Shown one piece after another: positions 16,968 through 25,072 of a stretch of 64,000 nucleotides of DNA. Both the position numbers and the translations under genes were made by a program. The notes beneath the pieces were generated by a model. The model ran no database searches. It was not told the origin of the DNA and worked only from the letters and a program-made list of their open reading frames with translations. Each line of letters begins with the position of its first letter. Position 1 is the stretch's first letter. Source of the DNA: Oscillospiraceae bacterium (GTDB lineage: Bacteria; Bacillota; Clostridia; Oscillospirales; Acutalibacteraceae); the NCBI GenBank assembly GCA_015066525.1, contig SVOG01000005.1, forward strand, positions 1 to 64,000. Reading direction: 5' to 3'.

Positions 16968-18104
16968 ATGAAAAAAATATTATCTTTCGCACTGTCCGTT
17001 GTGCTGCTGATTTCCTGCATCACCGTAGGCGGAATGAACGCTTTTGCGTATAAGTTGGCGGATGTTCCCACCGTGAATCTCGGCGATACTTTCAGCGTCA
17101 ATGCGCCCGTGCTCAACGTCGATGAAGATATGGATGAAGAGGACGCGGACGTTTACTTTGCGAAATTCACCCCCGAGGTGAAGGGTTACTATGAGTTCGT
17201 GTTTGATACCGGCTTCAGCGGCAAGGATGACGAAGCGGTGATGACGGGTATCTATTCCTATAAGCAGCAGGATTTAATCTGCTATGCGCTTTGTATGAAG
17301 GTGCCGGCTGAGATGAAGGAACTGGCGGACTTGCTCGGCGTGACCGATTCCTATAATGTGGCGAGCGAACTGAACGCCGGCGAGGATTATGCGCTGGTTG
17401 TGATGAATGAGACGAAGAAGGCGCTCACCGCCAATGTTACCCTGCAGACCCATACCCATTCCTTTAAGACATATAACGAGAGAGCCTTCGTCGACGGCGA
17501 GGATATGGACTTTAACTGGGACGGCGAGAAGTACACCGGCTGCACCGTGAATAACTGCACCTATCACAAGACGATACAGACCTATTATTCCGTGAAGTCC
17601 GTGAAACTTTCCAAGACCGCCTACACTTATGACGGCAAGACGAAGAAACCCGCCGTTACCGTCAAGGACCGCAAGGGCAATAAGCTGAAGAAGGATAAGG
17701 ACTACACCGTCACGTACTCCAAGAACAAGGCAATCGGCACCGGCAAGGTGACCGTGAAGTTCAAGGGAAACTACGAGGGCAAGGTCGTCAAGAACTTCAA
17801 GATTAACCCGAAGGGTACCTCGCTCTCCAAAGTAACGGCGAAGAAAAAGGGCTTTACTGCGAAATGGAAGAAGCAGACGAAGAATACCACGGGTTACCAG
17901 ATTCAGTACTCCACCAGCAAGAAATTCACGAAGAAGACGACCAAGACCGTCACCGTTTCGAAGAATTCCGCCACATCCAAGACTGTTACCAAACTCAAGG
18001 GTAAGAAAAAGTACTATGTCCGCGTGCGTACCTATAAGACCGTGAGCAAGAAGAAGTACTACTCCTCCTGGAGCAAGGTCAAAACAGTGACTACGAGGAA
18101 ATAA
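16968..18104 (+). CDS. Secreted MBG-like/Fn3 protein (paralogue of 8548-9687)
   Basis: A 378-residue exported protein. The signal peptide is residues 1 to about 27 (ending MNAFA). An N-terminal domain (about 35-165) has no family I recognise, though it resembles the WYVYTP-type module by its 'YFAKFTPEVKGYYEFVFDTG' stretch. A beta module (about 205-285, TYDGKTKKPAVTVKD ... YTVTYSKNKAIGTGKVTVKF) is followed by a lysine-rich fibronectin-III-like domain (about 290-378, KGFTAKWKKQ ... YQIQYST). The C-terminal half is very basic, which may favour binding to teichoic acids or other polyanions. GAAGGAGAG precedes the ATG. The TfoX-like gene starts on the last base of its stop. Confidence 0.86.
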   Translation: MKKILSFALSVVLLISCITVGGMNAFAYKLADVPTVNLGDTFSVNAPVLNVDEDMDEEDADVYFAKFTPEVKGYYEFVFDTGFSGKDDEAVMTGIYSYKQQDLICYALCMKVPAEMKELADLLGVTDSYNVASELNAGEDYALVVMNETKKALTANVTLQTHTHSFKTYNERAFVDGEDMDFNWDGEKYTGCTVNNCTYHKTIQTYYSVKSVKLSKTAYTYDGKTKKPAVTVKDRKGNKLKKDKDYTVTYSKNKAIGTGKVTVKFKGNYEGKVVKNFKINPKGTSLSKVTAKKKGFTAKWKKQTKNTTGYQIQYSTSKKFTKKTTKTVTVSKNSATSKTVTKLKGKKKYYVRVRTYKTVSKKKYYSSWSKVKTVTTRK

Positions 18105-18412
18105 TGGCATCGAGTAAAGACTATCTCACTTTTGTCCTCGGGCAGTTGTCCGCCCTCGACGGTATCACCTACCGCGCGATGATGGGGGAGTACGTTCTCT
18201 ATTATCAGGGCAAGGTCATCGGCGGAATTTATGACGACAGATTTCTGCTGAAACCGACCGCATCGGCAAAGGCACTGATGCCCGACGCACCGCTTGAGAT
18301 TCCCTATGACGGCGCGAAGGGGATGTTGCTTGCCGATATTGATAACCGAGAACTGATGGCGCGTGTGATTCCGGCGCTTGCCGCCGACCTCCCCGCACCT
18401 AAGAAGAAATGA
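18104..18412 (+). CDS. TfoX N-terminal-domain protein
   Basis: A 102-residue protein matching the TfoX/Sxy N-terminal domain: GITYRAMMGEYVLYYQGKVIGGIYDDRFLLKPT. It lacks the C-terminal TfoX domain, as is common for stand-alone clostridial members. Full-length TfoX activates competence in gammaproteobacteria; single-domain versions have no proven function. The ATG shares its A with the stop of the secreted protein gene (TAATG), so translation is coupled, although the two products act in different compartments. A terminator begins at its stop. Confidence 0.85.
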   Translation: MASSKDYLTFVLGQLSALDGITYRAMMGEYVLYYQGKVIGGIYDDRFLLKPTASAKALMPDAPLEIPYDGAKGMLLADIDNRELMARVIPALAADLPAPKKK

Positions 18413-18445
18413 AAAAGACTGCCTCTTCGTGAGGCGGTCTTTTTT
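18412..18445 (+). terminator. Terminator after TfoX-like gene
   Basis: A 14-bp stem, AAAAAGACTGCCTC (18412-18425) with 18431-18444, one G:T pair, then Ts. Confidence 0.9.
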
Positions 18446-18490
18446 GTAGCAATGCGGGTGAAAATGTGCTATAATAGGAGCGGTGATAGT

Positions 18491-19267
18491 ATGACACAAA
18501 CAGAAAGACGATTATTTCTCATTAAAGAGCTCCTTGCCGAGGATAGCCGTTTTGAGCGCTATTTTCCCGAGGAGATGAGTACTGAGGAGCAGAAGAATCT
18601 GCTGCGCGCGCTGATGAATGTGCGCCTGCCCGCGCCGCTCAGCGACGCGTTTTTGAAGGTGCAGGATGCGTATCTGAAGCAGGAACTCGAAGGCAAAGGC
18701 ATAACGGATTTGGACGATTTGACCCCGACGGAAGAGGATATCTATCTCTGGCAGGGTGATATTACGACCCTGCGGTGCGACGCGATTGTGAATGCCGCGA
18801 ATTCTCAGATGCTCGGGTGTTTTCATCCGCTGCATAACTGTATTGATAATTGTATCCATACCTATGCGGGGCTTGCGCTGCGCAATAAGTGCCACGAACT
18901 GATGCAAAAGCAGGGTTATGAGGAGCCGACAGGCGCGGCGAAAATTACCCCCGCGTACAATCTCCCGTGTCAGTATGTGCTCCACACGGTCGGACCGATT
19001 GTGAGCACAGCGCTGAATGACGAGCATCGCGCGCTTTTGCGCTCCTGTTATACCTCCTGCCTGGCGCTTGCCGAGGAAAACGGGGTGAGGAGCCTCGCCT
19101 TTTGCTGCATCTCGACGGGCGTGTTTGGCTTCCCGCAGCAGGCGGCAGCCGAGATTGCTGTCAGCACCGTACGGGAGTATAAGCAGCGCACGGGCAGCAG
19201 GATGAAAATTATCTTTAATGTATTCAAGGACGAGGACAGAAGGATTTATGAATCCCTGCTCGGATAG
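18491..19267 (+). CDS. Zinc-macrodomain protein-ADP-ribose hydrolase
   Basis: A 258-residue protein: a helical N-terminal part (1 to about 75) and a macrodomain (about 85-258). In this family it removes ADP-ribose from modified proteins. The ADP-ribose site shows QGDITTLRCDAIVNAANSQMLGC; the catalytic loop with a Cys-His-Cys zinc set is GCFHPLHNCIDNCIH, the hallmark of zinc-containing macrodomains; ISTGVFGFPQ is the second loop. Relatives in staphylococci and streptococci sit next to a SirTM ADP-ribosyltransferase and lipoate genes, none of which is here. The ATG at 18491 has AGGAG about 10 nt upstream; a farther in-frame start at 18452 would run into the terminator. Confidence 0.9.
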   Translation: MTQTERRLFLIKELLAEDSRFERYFPEEMSTEEQKNLLRALMNVRLPAPLSDAFLKVQDAYLKQELEGKGITDLDDLTPTEEDIYLWQGDITTLRCDAIVNAANSQMLGCFHPLHNCIDNCIHTYAGLALRNKCHELMQKQGYEEPTGAAKITPAYNLPCQYVLHTVGPIVSTALNDEHRALLRSCYTSCLALAEENGVRSLAFCCISTGVFGFPQQAAAEIAVSTVREYKQRTGSRMKIIFNVFKDEDRRIYESLLG

Positions 19268-19270
19268 GTC

Positions 19271-19299
19271 TTGCTATTCCGTCCTTTTCGTGCTATAAT
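19271..19299 (+). promoter_or_regulatory. Promoter for pnuC
   Basis: TTGCTA (19271-19276), 17-bp spacer, TATAAT (19294-19299). Transcription would start near 19306, giving a leader of about 98 nt. Confidence 0.7.
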
Positions 19300-19305
19300 G
19301 CATTT

Positions 19306-19391
19306 TGTTAACTGCCACCGGGTAGTGAATGTAATAACATTCGTTTCCGTATCATCAGGTCTCAGAAGATACGGGGACGAATTTTTCTTTT
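19306..19391 (+). promoter_or_regulatory. Riboswitch-like attenuator leader of pnuC
   Basis: The leader contains, in order: a short stem CTGCC/GGTAG (19312-19325); a hairpin GAATGT-AATA-ACATTC (19327-19342); and an intrinsic terminator whose 15-nt 5' arm (19339-19353, starting ATTCGTTTCC) pairs with 19368-19382, including two G:U pairs, followed by TTTTTCTTTT. The second hairpin and the terminator share ATTC at 19339-19342, so they exclude each other. That is the classic architecture of a transcription-terminating riboswitch or attenuator. Placement before a nicotinamide riboside/NMN transporter suggests control by an NAD-related ligand, but I cannot assign a known riboswitch class. Confidence 0.68.
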
Positions 19392-19403
19392 ATGAGGCGT
19401 TTT

Positions 19404-20114
19404 ATGAAACAATTATCGCGTGCTTTTTCCTATTTCTCCAAATTTGAGCTTGCTCTGTGGGTCGCGTCCGTCGTGGCGATTACAGCGGCGTTCTGTCTGT
19501 TTGACGGCAGTCAGTATCTGACGCTCGCCGCCTCCCTCATCGGCGTGACCTCGCTGATATTTAATGCGAAGGGCAACCCCTTCGGACAGTTTCTGATGGT
19601 TGTTTTCAGCCTCTTTTACGGTTATATCTCATTTACTTACGATTACTTTGGTGAGATGATGACCTATCTCGGTATGACGATGCCGATGGCGGCGTTTGCG
19701 CTCGTGTCGTGGCTGCGCCATCCGTATCGCGGCAAAAAATCCGAGGTGGAGGTCAACCGCCTCGAAAAAAAGGAAATTGTCCTGATGTCCCTGCTGACCC
19801 TCGCGGTCACGGTGGCGTTTTATTTCATCCTGCGGCATTTCCATACGGCAAACCTCCTGCCGAGCACCCTCTCCGTCACGACGAGTTTCGCTGCGGTGTA
19901 CCTGACGTTTCGGCGCAGTCCGTACTTCGCCGTGCTCTATGCGATGAATGATGTGGTGCTGATTGTCCTGTGGATTCTCGCGAGCAGGGAGAACACGGCG
20001 TATGTTTCGGTTACCGTGTGCTTTGCCGCCTTCCTCCTGAATGACGCCTATGGTTTCTATAACTGGAAGCGTATGGAGCGGCAGCAAAAAGCAGCGCCGC
20101 CCGATAAAAGCTGA
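19404..20114 (+). CDS. pnuC: PnuC-type nicotinamide riboside transporter
   Basis: A 236-residue membrane protein of the PnuC family, which moves nicotinamide riboside (or a related B-vitamin nucleoside) by facilitated diffusion. Seven to eight hydrophobic segments are visible, with the family stretch NAKGNPFGQFLMVVFSLFYGYISF in the second quarter and NDAYGFYNWKRM near the C-terminus (the WxxW-like end). The ATG at 19404 is preferred because GAGG lies 6 nt upstream; an ATG at 19392 falls on the terminator's U-tract. The attenuator leader points to vitamin-responsive control. PnuT (thiamine) or PnuX (riboflavin) specificity cannot be ruled out. Confidence 0.88.
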   Translation: MKQLSRAFSYFSKFELALWVASVVAITAAFCLFDGSQYLTLAASLIGVTSLIFNAKGNPFGQFLMVVFSLFYGYISFTYDYFGEMMTYLGMTMPMAAFALVSWLRHPYRGKKSEVEVNRLEKKEIVLMSLLTLAVTVAFYFILRHFHTANLLPSTLSVTTSFAAVYLTFRRSPYFAVLYAMNDVVLIVLWILASRENTAYVSVTVCFAAFLLNDAYGFYNWKRMERQQKAAPPDKS

Positions 20115-20123
20115 TACCTGAAA

Positions 20124-20157
20124 AAACGGACGACAATCTGTCGTCCGTTTGTTTTTA
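20124..20157. terminator. Bidirectional terminator
   Basis: A perfect 12-bp stem, AAACGGACGACA (20124-20135) with 20139-20150, between convergent pnuC and gpsA. Confidence 0.92.
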
Positions 20158-21165
20158 TCTCGTTTCCGGTTTCTTATTGCGGGTCATCAGCTGACGGACC
20201 GCCTCTTTCGGGGTCACTCTGCCGCCGACTACCGCGTCCGCCATCTCGACGATGGGCATCTCGACGTTGTATTGCTGCGCCAGGCGCATTGCCGCAGGGA
20301 TGGCGTGGATTCCTTCGACGACCATACCGACCTCATGTACCGCCTGGTCGACGGGGATACCCTGACCGATGCGGTAGCCGCAGCGGTTATTACGGCTGTG
20401 CATACTCGTCGCAGTAACAATAAGGTCGCCGATGCCGGCAAGTCCGAGGAAGGTCTGCTCGCTGCATCCCATCGCGAGTCCGAGGCGGGTGATTTCCGCC
20501 ATACCTCTCGTAATCAGCGCCGCTTTGGCGTTGTCGCCGAAACCGAGTCCGCTCGATACACCCGCCGCGAGCGCCATAATATTCTTGAGCGCGCCGCAGA
20601 GTTCGACGCCGAGCATATCGGTGTTGGTGTACACGCGCATACAGGTATTCATAAACACTTCCTGCACGTATTTTGCCGCCGCGTCATCCTTCGATGACGA
20701 TACAATGGCGGTCGGCAGGTCGCGCGCCACTTCTTCGGCGTGGGTCGGTCCTGAGAGTGCGACGATTCTGAATGCAGCCTGCGGCTGTGCCTTTTTCAGT
20801 TCGTCCTCAATGATTTGCGACATCGTCATCAGTGTGTCTGCTTCGATGCCCTTTGCCACATCGACAATGACCTGCGCAGGTGTGAGAAACGCTGCCGCCT
20901 TCGCCGCCGTCGCTCTGACATAGGGGGAAGCCACCGAGAACATCACGACGTCCTTGCCCACGCACGCCTCCTCGACGGAAGGGGTGTAGACGATTTCTGC
21001 CGGAATGGTGACGCCGCTGAGATTCGGGTGCCTGTGCGTTTCGGTCAGCGCGTCGAGTTCTTTTTGTACCGCTGACCAGACCGTGACCTCGTGCCCGTTT
21101 TCACTGAGCATTTTCGCGAGCGCGATACCCCAGGTACCCGCTCCGAGTACACCTATCTTTGCCAT
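20155..21165 (-). CDS. gpsA: Glycerol-3-phosphate dehydrogenase [NAD(P)+]
   Basis: A 336-residue soluble dehydrogenase that reduces dihydroxyacetone phosphate to sn-glycerol 3-phosphate for phospholipid synthesis. The Rossmann motif is GVLGAGTWGIALAKML (6-21). The substrate-site lysine lies in LCGALKNIMALAAG, and GDLIVTATSMHSRNNRCG is a strong family marker. The usual neighbours (plsY, der) are not present. Upstream is an unrelated membrane protein gene, separated by 47 bp. Confidence 0.96.
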   Translation of the reverse strand: MAKIGVLGAGTWGIALAKMLSENGHEVTVWSAVQKELDALTETHRHPNLSGVTIPAEIVYTPSVEEACVGKDVVMFSVASPYVRATAAKAAAFLTPAQVIVDVAKGIEADTLMTMSQIIEDELKKAQPQAAFRIVALSGPTHAEEVARDLPTAIVSSSKDDAAAKYVQEVFMNTCMRVYTNTDMLGVELCGALKNIMALAAGVSSGLGFGDNAKAALITRGMAEITRLGLAMGCSEQTFLGLAGIGDLIVTATSMHSRNNRCGYRIGQGIPVDQAVHEVGMVVEGIHAIPAAMRLAQQYNVEMPIVEMADAVVGGRVTPKEAVRQLMTRNKKPETR

Positions 21166-21212
21166 AAATGCCTCCTGAAACTGTGGGGGCAGGTTGATTA
21201 CCCGCCCCGAAT

Positions 21213-21650
21213 TTATTTGCTGTTCTTATTTTTAGGGAAGAGGGTAAAAATCTTCGTTCCCGTATAAATATTGACCATGTTTGCGAGAATATATACCAGC
21301 GCCGCTGCGATGACGATGAGTTTCTCGCGCGTGGCGGCACCCGTTACGCCGACATAGACGAAATAAAGGCTGATTGCCGCGGGGATAAACGCCCATATAA
21401 TCGGGAACTCCACCGTCACTTCCTTCTTCTCATATTCGCCGACAAGCATCACAAGGACGACGCCGAGCAGCGCCGCTCCGATGCAAAAGAGCGCCATATT
21501 GAAGAACAGGCTTTCGTTATAATTCAGACCGCTGATGATGAACACCGCGATGAAGTTTTGCTTTAAGAGCTTAATCAGCAGCACGGCAATTCCTACCCCG
21601 TAGGTGCAGAGATTGGTGAATACTGCGAGTGCTTTTGCGATGTTCTTCAT
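21213..21650 (-). CDS. Four-helix membrane protein, unknown
   Basis: A 145-residue protein with four predicted membrane helices (about 12-28, 48-70, 82-102, 110-130) and a short basic tail ending FPKNKNSK. I recognise no family. Its ATG overlaps the hisC stop by 4 bp and GGAGGAC lies just upstream, inside hisC, so it is coupled to hisC. It might be a small transporter subunit or an envelope protein; nothing in the sequence decides. Confidence 0.75.
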   Translation of the reverse strand: MKNIAKALAVFTNLCTYGVGIAVLLIKLLKQNFIAVFIISGLNYNESLFFNMALFCIGAALLGVVLVMLVGEYEKKEVTVEFPIIWAFIPAAISLYFVYVGVTGAATREKLIVIAAALVYILANMVNIYTGTKIFTLFPKNKNSK

Positions 21651-22711
21651 TGTTTGTCCTCCAAGAAACTTTTGACTTCGGCTAAGAATCTGTCCATTTC
21701 GTCATCCGTGCCGATGGTGATGCGTATATATTTTTCGATACGCGGCAGGCTGAAATAGCGGATAAATACCTTCTTTGCCTTGAGATACTCGAAGAGTTCC
21801 TTCATACTGTACCCGTCGTGGGTCGCCATAATGAAATTCGTCTGTGAGTCGAGCACTTCAAAGCCGCGTTTTCTGAGCTCGTTCGTTACCCTCGTGCGGG
21901 TTTTGATGACCTTGTCCACCGTCGTGCGAAAATATGCCTCATCCTCGACGGACGCGATGCCCATTGCGATGGAAAGACTGTCGACGGTGTAGGAGTTGTA
22001 GGAGTTCTTGACCGCCTCGAGCACGCCGATGAGTTCCGCCGAGCCGATGGCAAAGCCGATGCGCATTCCCGCGAGGGAGCGGGATTTGGAGAAGGTGCCG
22101 CATACGAGCAGATTCTCGTATTCCTTCGTCAGCGCTACCGACGAGTATCCGCCGAAATCGACATATGCCTCGTCGATGATGACCACGCTGTCGGCGTTAT
22201 AGTCGAGTAGCCTGCGGATAAAATCCTCGCCCTCGCCGAGTGAGGTCGGCGCGTTTGGATTCGGCAGCACGACGCCGCCGTTTTTTTCGCGGTAATCCTC
22301 GACATTCACGCGAAAATGCTCATCGAGGGGATAGGTTTTGTAAGGGATGTGAAACAACTCGCACCACACGGGGTAGAAACTGTATGTGATGTCGGGGTAG
22401 GCGATTGCCTCCCTGCCGCAGAAGAACGACTGAAACGCGAGCGCCAGCACGTCGTCCGAGCCGTTTCCGACAAAGACGTTCTCCACGCCCACGCCGTAAT
22501 ACTTTGCGAGCGCTTCCTTGAGCAGCGTGGCGTTCGCATTCGGATAAAAGCGCAGCGCGTCGGTATTAAAATTTTTGAGCGCCTCTACCGCCCTGGGCGA
22601 CGGGGGATAGGGGTTTTCGTTAGCGTTAATCTTAACGATGTCCGTATCCTTGCTCTGTTCACCCGGAACGTAGGGCGTAATCTTTCGTAGCTTGTCTTTG
22701 TAACTGTTCAT
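21647..22711 (-). CDS. hisC: Histidinol-phosphate aminotransferase-like (HisC)
   Basis: A 354-residue fold-type I PLP aminotransferase. The PLP lysine is Lys209 in TFSKSRSLAGMRIG. NPNAPTS (151-157), DEAYVDF (180-186) and the C-terminal LPRIEKYIRITIGT arginine region fit HisC, which makes histidinol phosphate from imidazole acetol phosphate and glutamate. Related proteins also serve in aromatic amino acid transamination. It stands alone, with no other his gene nearby, so the pathway assignment is less certain than the enzyme class. It is followed by an overlapping membrane protein gene. The 5' side carries heptamer repeats. Confidence 0.87.
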   Translation of the reverse strand: MNSYKDKLRKITPYVPGEQSKDTDIVKINANENPYPPSPRAVEALKNFNTDALRFYPNANATLLKEALAKYYGVGVENVFVGNGSDDVLALAFQSFFCGREAIAYPDITYSFYPVWCELFHIPYKTYPLDEHFRVNVEDYREKNGGVVLPNPNAPTSLGEGEDFIRRLLDYNADSVVIIDEAYVDFGGYSSVALTKEYENLLVCGTFSKSRSLAGMRIGFAIGSAELIGVLEAVKNSYNSYTVDSLSIAMGIASVEDEAYFRTTVDKVIKTRTRVTNELRKRGFEVLDSQTNFIMATHDGYSMKELFEYLKAKKVFIRYFSLPRIEKYIRITIGTDDEMDRFLAEVKSFLEDKQ

Positions 22712-22727
22712 TTTATTTCCTTGCTCT

Positions 22728-22761
22728 TTGAGCCTTGAGCCTTGAGCCTGTGACCGAAGGG
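22728..22761. repeat. Heptamer array TTGAGCC x3
   Basis: Three perfect tandem copies of the 7-mer TTGAGCC (22728-22748), followed by TGACCGAAGGG. The same unit and the same tail recur at 26751, and the reverse complement of the unit at 62282. It fills the gap between hisC and the GH43 gene. Confidence 0.85.
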
Positions 22762-22763
22762 AA

Positions 22764-23711
22764 CTATATTCTGTCCTCGTATCTTTCGGCAGTCAGAATG
22801 CCGTCGTTTACATTGATTTTACAGATGCGGGCGTTGCGCGCGTCAAACGCGTCTGCGCCGAGACCGTCGTCAAAGTCGCGTGCGTGATATACCGCGTACC
22901 ACTGACCGTCCTTTTTCATCATCGAGTGATGTCCCGTACCTTCCTCGAATGTATTTGCCGCAAGTATCGGGTGATAGGTGTTGTCGTCGGGGTATTTCTC
23001 AAATTTGATTTTGGTGAGGTCGGTTTCGTCCGTCTTTGCCCGCGCGTAGCCGATATAATAGGTCGGCTGCTGGTAGCAGTTACCCGAGTACATCAGATAA
23101 TGCCAGTCGCCCTCGCGGAAATAAAACGCCCCCTCAATCGTGTGCCAGTGCTGACCTTCTTTGTATCGGTCGCGCTGGTAGATGTCCTCGTCGAGCGTCG
23201 GCTCAATCACCGTCTGCGGTTTGCCTTCGGGTGTAAACGGGTCGAGCATTCTGTCGACGACGATATAGGTGCCGATTCTGTCGCCCTCAAAACGGTTCGT
23301 CGAGTAGAAGAGGAAGAGACCGCTCTCGTTCTTTACAATATGTGAGTCAATCGAAAACGGGGGCAGTATCTGCTTCGTCCCCGTAAACGGACCGAGTGGG
23401 TTATCTGCCACGCTGACGTGCATCGTCTGGCGGTGCCCGCCCTTGTCGGGCGTGTCGCCGTAGAATTCGAAGGAGTTGTACATATAGAATTTACCGTCAA
23501 GTTCAATAACGCTCGGCGCCCAGAATTCTTCGTGTCCGGGCACGGTCATCACCCTGCCGTAGAATTTCCAGTCGTCGAATAAATCGTCCGCGTGGTAGGC
23601 GTAGATGCCGTCGTGTCCCGTGGTGTAGATATAGTATCTGCCGCCGCTTTCGAATATGTAGGGGTCAGCCTGACCGATGTAATGGTCTTTGTCAATGTGA
23701 AGTAAATGCAT
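22764..23711 (-). CDS. GH43-family glycoside hydrolase
   Basis: A 315-residue, five-bladed beta-propeller glycosidase of the GH43 type (arabinofuranosidase or xylosidase-like). The general base region is QADPYIFESGGRYYIYTTG (Asp16), with EFWAPSVIELDGKFYMYNS, the pKa modulator FSIDSHIV (Asp), and the acid WHTIEGAFYF (Glu). No signal peptide, so it probably acts in the cytoplasm on imported oligosaccharides. The ATG at 23711 is chosen; an upstream in-frame ATG would translate repeat DNA. The ribosome site is weak (AAGGT), perhaps because a heptamer array has inserted just upstream. No transporter or regulator is adjacent. Confidence 0.85.
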   Translation of the reverse strand: MHLLHIDKDHYIGQADPYIFESGGRYYIYTTGHDGIYAYHADDLFDDWKFYGRVMTVPGHEEFWAPSVIELDGKFYMYNSFEFYGDTPDKGGHRQTMHVSVADNPLGPFTGTKQILPPFSIDSHIVKNESGLFLFYSTNRFEGDRIGTYIVVDRMLDPFTPEGKPQTVIEPTLDEDIYQRDRYKEGQHWHTIEGAFYFREGDWHYLMYSGNCYQQPTYYIGYARAKTDETDLTKIKFEKYPDDNTYHPILAANTFEEGTGHHSMMKKDGQWYAVYHARDFDDGLGADAFDARNARICKINVNDGILTAERYEDRI

Positions 23712-23725
23712 ATTCAGTACCTTAA

Positions 23726-23785
23726 GAATGGAAAATTGAGAGTGGAGAGTTGAGAATGGTGGTTCCTCGCTTCGCTCAAACAATT
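23726..23785. repeat. Heptamer array GARTKGA-type x5 plus flank
   Basis: Five consecutive 7-mers varying around GAATGGA/GAGTTGA (23726-23760), followed by GGTTCCTCGCTTCGCTC and CAAACAAT. A near copy of that flank occurs at 26697-26720. It lies between the GH43 gene and an unknown gene. Confidence 0.8.
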
Positions 23786-23815
23786 ATTATCATTGAATGT
23801 GGGCAATAACTCCCT

Positions 23816-24316
23816 TTAATTCTCTGTTCTTTTTTCCTCTTCGAGTTCTTTGATTTCCTTATAGAACATATTGGCTTTGAGGTAAACCTCGATGAAATCG
23901 TGGATGATGTCGGCGAGCTCGCCCTCGTTGTATTGAATCGGGAGGATGCGCTCGTCGTCGTCGATGGCAAGCGGACCCTTTTCGTAGTCGTAGAAGGTCG
24001 GCATCAGCGAGTAGCCCGTCTGCATCTTAACAATGGAGATGAGCATAAAATCCTCGCACGCCTTGACGAAGCCCTTTTTCTTCGTATAGCGCTCGATGGT
24101 CGAGGTCTCGACATCGTCGTTGTGCTTTTTGGTATAGCACGCGTCGATGACCTTTTCAATATAGCTTTCCACCTGCTTTGCCGTGTAGGGCGCTTTGAGC
24201 AGCATGACCGTGTCGATGTCGGCGATGCCGTACTTGTCGCTCTCACCGCAGGGGATACCGACGAGATTTTCGTCCTTGTCCACATAAACGGAAATGGTAT
24301 AGAATTCTCTGTCCAT
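23816..24316 (-). CDS. Uncharacterised cytoplasmic protein
   Basis: A 166-residue soluble, acidic protein beginning MDREFYTISVYVDKDENLVG and ending with a charged helix (YLKANMFYKEIKELEEEKR). I recognise no family. The N-terminal half looks alpha/beta, with a long helix AKQVESYIEKVIDACYTKK. AGGAG lies 7 nt before the ATG, which supports real expression. The gene stands alone; its 3' side faces repeat DNA. Confidence 0.7.
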   Translation of the reverse strand: MDREFYTISVYVDKDENLVGIPCGESDKYGIADIDTVMLLKAPYTAKQVESYIEKVIDACYTKKHNDDVETSTIERYTKKKGFVKACEDFMLISIVKMQTGYSLMPTFYDYEKGPLAIDDDERILPIQYNEGELADIIHDFIEVYLKANMFYKEIKELEEEKRTEN

Positions 24317-24403
24317 AGCAGTCTCCTGAAAGAATTTTTATTAATTATATACTATATATTTGCAAAATTCAATAATAAATGGTAATATATTTGCGGTGAT
24401 ACG

Positions 24404-25072
24404 ATGAAAAAGGTATTGATTACGGGCGGCGCCACCGGTATCGGAAAAGCCTGCGCCGACCTGTTTTTGAAAAACGGATATCAGGTTTACGTCACCTGCC
24501 ACGAAACGCCCTGCGATTTGGCGGGCGTTACCACGGTGCCGTGTGATTTGCAGAATACGGACGATATTCGCGCGCTTTTTGCCGCCGTGGGCGAGGTGGA
24601 CATCCTCGTTAATAACGCGGGCGTAAGCCTCATTAAGATGATAAACGACACCACCGAGGACGATTTCGAGACGGTGAGCGCAATCAACGAGAGAGCCGTG
24701 TATTTCTGCTCGAAATATGCCGCCCTTTCGATGATAAAGCAGCATAGCGGCGCGATTATCAATATCTCGTCGATGTGGGGACAGTGCGGCGCCTCGTGCG
24801 AAACGCTGTACTCGATGACGAAGGCGGCGGTCATTGGACTGACGAAGGCGCTCGCGCAGGAGCTTGCCCCCTCGGGCGTGACGGTGAACTGCGTGTGCCC
24901 CGGTATTATCGACACGCGGATGAATGCGCCGTTTGACCGTGAGGAACTCAAAAGTGAAGTCCCGCTCGGCAGACTTGGCACGCCTGAAGAAATTGCAGCG
25001 GCAGTTCTCTTCTTTGCCGAAAACGCGTATGTCACGGGTCAGATTCTCGGCGTGAACGGAGGTATCGTATGA
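24404..25072 (+). CDS. Short-chain dehydrogenase/reductase
   Basis: A 222-residue SDR with the NAD(P) motif GGATGIGKA (8-16), NNAG, the catalytic Ser in NISSMWG, and the YSMTK catalytic Tyr-Lys pair. FabG-like throughout (INERAVYFCSKYA, VCPGIIDTRMN, GRLGTPEEIAAAVLFFA). In Firmicutes a close group, YmfI, reduces the 5-aminopentanone on EF-P; the link here to a tRNA and an rRNA methyltransferase fits translation-related use, but a fatty-acid or sugar role is equally possible. First gene of a tight three-gene operon (4-bp overlaps). Confidence 0.88.
   Translation: MKKVLITGGATGIGKACADLFLKNGYQVYVTCHETPCDLAGVTTVPCDLQNTDDIRALFAAVGEVDILVNNAGVSLIKMINDTTEDDFETVSAINERAVYFCSKYAALSMIKQHSGAIINISSMWGQCGASCETLYSMTKAAVIGLTKALAQELAPSGVTVNCVCPGIIDTRMNAPFDREELKSEVPLGRLGTPEEIAAAVLFFAENAYVTGQILGVNGGIV

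Noticed and set aside
22728-23760. Heptamer arrays as a CRISPR array
   Set aside because: Units are 7 bp and contiguous, without spacers, and no cas gene is present.
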